40,200 bases of DNA from Rhodospirillales bacterium (GTDB lineage Bacteria > Pseudomonadota > Alphaproteobacteria > ATCC43930 > CGMCC-115725). The notes beneath the pieces were generated by a model. The model searched no databases. It saw only the letters and a list, made by a program, of their open reading frames with translations, and was not told the DNA's origin. The stretch lies in NCBI GenBank assembly GCA_019689675.1, contig JADGGZ010000009.1, positions 1 through 40,200 on the forward strand. The letters are read 5' to 3'. Made by a program: the position numbers and the translations under genes. Positions 32,859-40,200 of the stretch are shown here, piece after piece. Within the stretch, counting starts at the first letter, position 1; each line of letters starts with the position of its first letter.

Positions 32859-33170
32859 GTTGACCCGCGTCCATTTCGCGGTGGTGTGCCTGGAGGGAAC
32901 GTCGCGGCGGCGAGGGCGTTTGCCGTGCGGTCCCTGTGGCAGGAGGCGGCTCGCCTCCCCTGCCGCCCCCAATTCCGTGCGGCGGAACGCGGCGCCGCAG
33001 CGTCGGACCGATCCTAGGCAAGCGGTCCGTTGGCGCAGCCGAGAGCATCTCGGGCCACAGGTGCCTTGCTCGATCCTGCTGGCGGATGGTCGCAGAAGGC
33101 CGTCGATCCTATTATCACTGCGGAACCGGACCGGCCTTGTTTGGGTGACGACCGCTCGCCCAAGGTGGTG
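32859..33170 (+). other. Long leader before the GlgE-fusion gene
   Basis: About 305 bases between the predicted start point and ATG 33171. A frame open from 33030 joins the gene but has no GH13 similarity and no ribosome site. I see scattered GC hairpins, no riboswitch that I know and no terminator. Either the leader is truly long or a second promoter lies nearer the gene. Confidence 0.4.
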
Positions 33171-36100
33171 ATGCAAGAGGCGCCGCGCATCTACAACCTC
33201 TTCCCGCTCCTTGCCGGCGACATAGCCGGGTGGACGCGCGAGCTGCCCCGCATTGCCGAAATGGGGTTCAACTGGGTCTGGGTTAACCCGTTCCACTATC
33301 CCGGGTTCTCCGGAAGCCTCTACGCGGTCAAAGACTATTTCCGGCTCAATCCCCTGTTCCGCGACAGTGCCGGCAAGAGCGACGACGAGCTCCTCGCCGA
33401 CTTCGTCGCGGCGGCCGGCCGGCACGGGCTCCGGGTGATGATGGACCTCGTGGTCAATCACACCGCGCGCGACAGCGAGCTCGTCGCCCGGCATCCCGGC
33501 TGGTTCGTGCGCGGGGACGGGGGCGATCTCGTGTCCCCCGCGGCAATGGACCCCGCGGATGCGAGCAACGTCACCGTCTGGGGCGATCTCGCCGAGCTCG
33601 ACTGGCAACGGCCGGACGTGCAGGAGGAGGCCTCCCGCTTCTTCGTGGACGTGACGCGGCACTATCTCGAACTAGGGTTCCGTGGCTTTCGCTGCGATGC
33701 CGCGTACAAGGTACCGGCCGGGGCGTGGCAGCGCCTCATCGGCGAGGCCAAGCGCGTCGCGCCAGAGTCGATCTTCGCCGCCGAGACCCTCGGCGCCCCG
33801 TTGGAGGCGGTCCGTGGCCTCGCGCCCGCGGGGTTCGACTACTTCTTCAACAGCGTCAAGTGGTGGGACTGGAAGAGCCGCTGGCTGCTGGAACAGTACG
33901 AGGCGTTTCGTCACCTCGCCCCGTCAATCGGCTTTCCGGAGAGTCACGACACCGAGCGGCTCGAAGGCGACGAGGCGGAGCATCGGCGCGCCTACGCGTT
34001 CGCCGCCGCCTTTTCGTCCGGCGTCATGATGCCGATGGGATTCGAGTACGGGGCGCGCAAGCGTCTCGACGTCGTGACGACGCGCCCTTCCGACCGGGAG
34101 GAGCCGCGCTTCGACCTCACGCCCTGGATCACCGGGATCAATCGGATGAAGGCGGCGCTGCCCGCGCTCAACGAGGAAGGGCCCCAGCAGCGCCTGACGC
34201 CTGGCCACGACCCCGTCGTGGCGCTCGCACGGCGCACCGAGGACGGCAGCGATTGGGCCTTCGTTCTCGTCAACGCCGACAAGACGCAGAGCCGAGAGAT
34301 CGAGGTCGATGCGCTCCTCGCCGCCGCCGGCGGCGTCAATCTTGCCCTCGAGGAGGTGACGCCCGGCGAGCTGGAGGGCGGGGTCGGTCACCGCGTGTTC
34401 CTCGAGCCCCTGCAGGTCCGGGTCCTTCACGGCCGCCCGGCGCGCCCGGCGCCCCGGCCGGCGCAGGTGACGAGCCGGCGCCAGCACCCGGAATGGAGCC
34501 CGACCGCGCGCATCATCATCGAGGCGGTCTATCCGGAGCTCGACGGCGGAAGATTTCCCGTGAAGCGAGTCCGCGGCGACACGATCGAGGTCTGGGCCGA
34601 CATTTTTCGTGACGGGCACGACAAGCTCGCGGCGGTCGTGAAATATCGGCCGGTGAAGGAGCCGCAATGGCGCGAGGCGCCGATGCGCTTCTTCGACAAC
34701 GACCGCTGGACCGGCCGGTTTACGGTCGACCGGCTCGGGCTGTGGGTGTTCACGATCGAGGCCTGGACTGACCATTGGGCGAGCTGGCGCGACGAGGTCG
34801 GCAAGAAGCGGACGGCAGGCCAGAGCCTCGCGCTCGAGCTCCTCGAAGGCCGCGCGCTCGTCGAGGAGGCGGCGAACCGCGCCACGGGCGAAGAGAAGCG
34901 GCGCCTCGCCCGCATCCTCGCCGAGTTCGATGCCTCGGACGAAACGGCGCGCGCCGACCTTTTCCTCTCCGAGTTGGTCCGCCAGCTCATGGAACGCTGC
35001 CCCGACCGCTCCGATGCGGTGACCTACCGGCGCGAGCTCGAAATCTACGTCGATCGGGAGGCCGCCCGGTTCGCCGCCTGGTACGAGATGTTCCCGCGGA
35101 GCCAGGGGACCGTCCCGGGGCGCAGCGCGACCTTCGACGACTGCATTCGCCGGCTGCCCGAAATCAGGGATCTCGGCTTCGATGTCGTCTACTTCGTGCC
35201 GATCCATCCGATCGGACGGGTGCATCGGAAGGGACGCGACAACAGCCTCGTCGCGGGCCCCGGCGATCCGGGGTCGCCCTACGCGATCGGCGCCGCCGAA
35301 GGCGGACACACGGCCATCCATCCCGAGCTCGGCACGCTCGACGACTTCCGGCGCGTCGTTGACGCGGCACGCGCGCTCGGCATGGAAATCGCGCTCGATT
35401 TCGCCATCCAGTGCGCGCCCGACCATCCATGGCTCGAGCAGCACCCGTCATGGTTCCGCTATCGGCCGGACGGGACGATCAGATACGCGGAGAACCCCCC
35501 GAAGAAGTACCAGGACATCGTCAACGTCGATTTCTACTGCCGCGACCGCGACGCGCTCTGGGCCGAGCTCCGCGACGTCGTACTCTTCTGGTGCGACCAG
35601 GGCGTCAAGACGTTCCGCGTCGACAACCCGCACACGAAGCCGGTGCCATTCTGGGAGTGGCTCATCCGCGAGGTCCAGGACCGCCACCCGGACACGATCT
35701 TCCTTTCCGAAGCCTTCACGCGGCCGAAAATGCTCCGTCATCTCGCGAAGGCCGGCTTCACCCAGAGCTACACCTATTTCACCTGGCGCAACGGCAAGCA
35801 GGAGCTCACCGAGTACCTCGTGGAGCTCACTCAGAGCTTCTGCCGCGAGTATCTTCGGCCGAACTTCTTCACCAACACGCCCGATATCCTGCCGGAGATC
35901 CTGCAGAAGGGTGGCCGGCCGGCTTTCCGGTCGCGTTTCGTGCTCGCGGCGACGCTGTCGAGCGTCTACGGCATCTACAACGGCTACGAGCTGTGCGAGA
36001 ACGCGGCCATCCCCGGCAAGGAGGAGTACCTCCACTCCGAGAAGTACGAATACAAGGTCTGGGATTGGGACCGACCGGGCAACATCAAGGAGGACATTCG

Positions 36101-36416
36101 CAAGCTCAACCGGTTCCGGCGGCAGAACCCGGCCCTGCAGCAGCTCTGGAACCTGCGATTCTGCCCGGCGCACGAGGACAACGTCCTCTTCTACGCCAAG
36201 TGGGCCGGGGACAACCTCGTCTTCTGCGCCGTCAATCTCGATCCGTTCGCCGCCCACGAGGCCTGGCTCGAGTTTCCTCACGACCTCGTCCCCGAGCGCT
36301 TCCGGCTCGAGGAATGCTTCACCGGAGCGGTCGAAGAGCGCCAGGGCCGGCACCACCATATCCGGCTTGATCCGCACGAGAATCCCGCCGCGGTCTGGCG
36401 GGTGATGCCGCTCTGA
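33171..36416 (+). CDS. glgE: GH13 alpha-amylase-like domain fused to GlgE maltosyltransferase
   Basis: 1081 residues from ATG 33171, after AAGGTGG. Residues about 1-425 are a complete GH13 module with its own likely triad: Asp176 (FRCDAAYKVP), Glu205 (FAAETLG) and Asp260 (PESHDTERL). Residues about 440-1081 are GlgE, which transfers maltosyl units from maltose 1-phosphate to alpha-1,4-glucan. It has an N-terminal beta domain (ARIIIEAVYPELDGGRFPVK), Asp818 (FRVDNPHTKP), Glu847 (LSEAFTRPK) and NTPDILPEIL. GlgE alone is about 650-700 residues, so the N-terminal module is extra; its substrate is unknown. The gene leads the operon with treS-maltokinase and glgB, the trehalose-to-glucan GlgE pathway. 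Confidence 0.93.
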   Translation: MQEAPRIYNLFPLLAGDIAGWTRELPRIAEMGFNWVWVNPFHYPGFSGSLYAVKDYFRLNPLFRDSAGKSDDELLADFVAAAGRHGLRVMMDLVVNHTARDSELVARHPGWFVRGDGGDLVSPAAMDPADASNVTVWGDLAELDWQRPDVQEEASRFFVDVTRHYLELGFRGFRCDAAYKVPAGAWQRLIGEAKRVAPESIFAAETLGAPLEAVRGLAPAGFDYFFNSVKWWDWKSRWLLEQYEAFRHLAPSIGFPESHDTERLEGDEAEHRRAYAFAAAFSSGVMMPMGFEYGARKRLDVVTTRPSDREEPRFDLTPWITGINRMKAALPALNEEGPQQRLTPGHDPVVALARRTEDGSDWAFVLVNADKTQSREIEVDALLAAAGGVNLALEEVTPGELEGGVGHRVFLEPLQVRVLHGRPARPAPRPAQVTSRRQHPEWSPTARIIIEAVYPELDGGRFPVKRVRGDTIEVWADIFRDGHDKLAAVVKYRPVKEPQWREAPMRFFDNDRWTGRFTVDRLGLWVFTIEAWTDHWASWRDEVGKKRTAGQSLALELLEGRALVEEAANRATGEEKRRLARILAEFDASDETARADLFLSELVRQLMERCPDRSDAVTYRRELEIYVDREAARFAAWYEMFPRSQGTVPGRSATFDDCIRRLPEIRDLGFDVVYFVPIHPIGRVHRKGRDNSLVAGPGDPGSPYAIGAAEGGHTAIHPELGTLDDFRRVVDAARALGMEIALDFAIQCAPDHPWLEQHPSWFRYRPDGTIRYAENPPKKYQDIVNVDFYCRDRDALWAELRDVVLFWCDQGVKTFRVDNPHTKPVPFWEWLIREVQDRHPDTIFLSEAFTRPKMLRHLAKAGFTQSYTYFTWRNGKQELTEYLVELTQSFCREYLRPNFFTNTPDILPEILQKGGRPAFRSRFVLAATLSSVYGIYNGYELCENAAIPGKEEYLHSEKYEYKVWDWDRPGNIKEDIRKLNRFRRQNPALQQLWNLRFCPAHEDNVLFYAKWAGDNLVFCAVNLDPFAAHEAWLEFPHDLVPERFRLEECFTGAVEERQGRHHHIRLDPHENPAAVWRVMPL

Positions 36417-36594
36417 CCGCGGACCGCGCACGCGAAGGTCGTAAGGCGCGCCAGCGCCGCGGCCGCGCCGCTACGAAACCGTGTCCGGGTGGCACGCTTT
36501 TCCGGCCAAGCATCCACCTCATACGGATCTGGTAAGGACGCGGGCTTCGCGCCATTTCATGCGGACGGACTCCATAGCCTCCGAGGTCGTCACG

Positions 36595-39763
<3,169 letters not shown>

Positions 39764-39780
<17 letters not shown>

Positions 39781-40200
39781 CGACGGCGCTATCCTCGCCA
39801 TTGTCGAGGCGCGGCACGGCGACCCGTTCGGCTTTCTCGGACTGCACGAAGACGAGGACGGGCTGGTGCTGCGGACATTCCAGCCCTGGGCCGAGCATGT
39901 CGAGGTGCTCGACCGGGCGACGGGCGAGGTCGTCGCCGATCTGCCGCGCGTTCACTCGGCCGGCTTCTTCGCGGGCCCGCTGCCGTCGTCGCGCCGGCGC
40001 CGCTTTCCCTATCGCCTGCGCGCCTACAGCAGCGGGGGGCTCAGCCACGAGTTCGAGGACCCCTACCGCTTCGGACCGACCCTCGGCGAGGTCGACATCC
40101 ACCTCCTCGCAGAAGGCAGCCATCTGCGGAGCTACGAGAAGCTCGGCGCGCACCCGACCGAGCTGGAGGGTGTCTCGGGAGTCGCCTTCGCGGTCTGGGC
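39764..40200 (+). CDS. glgB: 1,4-alpha-glucan branching enzyme, N-terminal part
   Basis: ATG 39764 lies inside the end of treS, with GAGGAGGAGAG upstream, and the frame runs off the window (145 codons). The product begins MPLGRDDGAILAIVEARHGD and continues PFGFLGLHEDEDGLVLRTFQ, then FPYRLRAYSSGG, FEDPYRFGPTLGEVDIHLLA and EGSHLRSYEKLGAHP. This is the N1/CBM48 region of GlgB. The enzyme introduces alpha-1,6 branches into the glucan made by GlgE. Catalytic residues lie outside the window. Confidence 0.93.

Noticed and set aside
33030-33170. Possible earlier start of the GlgE fusion
   Set aside because: No GH13 similarity and no ribosome site; ATG 33171 gives a normal GH13 N-terminus.

Overview
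The window is a gene-dense, GC-rich stretch of chromosome from an alphaproteobacterium. Four things support this: trpB-trpA-accD in tight overlap, a membrane-anchored CycM-type cytochrome c beside kdsB and pheA, a trxB-LysR pair, and GGAAC-N16/17-CGTT promoters of the EcfG general-stress type. Gene order and family content resemble Hyphomicrobiales (Rhizobiales) or relatives; I cannot name a species. I saw no tRNA, rRNA, insertion sequence, prophage gene or CRISPR array.

Layout. 1-4620: the end of an aryl-CoA ligase gene, a tiny membrane ORF, then on the minus strand trpB, trpA, accD and a Tim44-domain protein. 5004-10100: plus-strand genes for a GAF/HisKA_2 sensor kinase, a 622-residue protein of unknown family, thioredoxin reductase and a LysR regulator. 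10186-13084: a TPP riboswitch and thiO-thiS-thiG-thiE. 13039-14000: a converging membrane protein of unknown function and a chain of RNA hairpins ending in a strong plus-strand terminator.

14068-21907: an eight-gene minus-strand operon. In transcription order it holds a hotdog 3-aminoacyl-CoA ammonia-lyase-like protein, a CaiC-like acyl-CoA ligase, an amidohydrolase-2 homologue without the usual metal ligands, a four-component PotD/A/B/C-type ABC importer and an RpiR regulator. Two GGAA-N6-TTCC-type operators lie just upstream. This looks like an uncharacterised uptake and CoA-dependent degradation system, perhaps for an amino or betaine-like compound.

22103-29877: three unrecognised plus-strand genes, a DUF533 protein, a periplasmic cytochrome c, a cytochrome oxidase subunit II-like protein that ends without a CuA site, an HExxH lipoprotein, pheA, kdsB, cycM and hisN. 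29885-40200: a stress and storage-carbohydrate region with a YghA-type dehydrogenase, an OmpR-type regulator, an ECF sigma factor, a DUF2188 protein, a GH13-GlgE fusion, TreS-maltokinase and the start of glgB. Three EcfG-type promoters serve the dehydrogenase, a candidate C-rich small RNA and the trehalose/glycogen operon. The region therefore reads as part of the general stress regulon.
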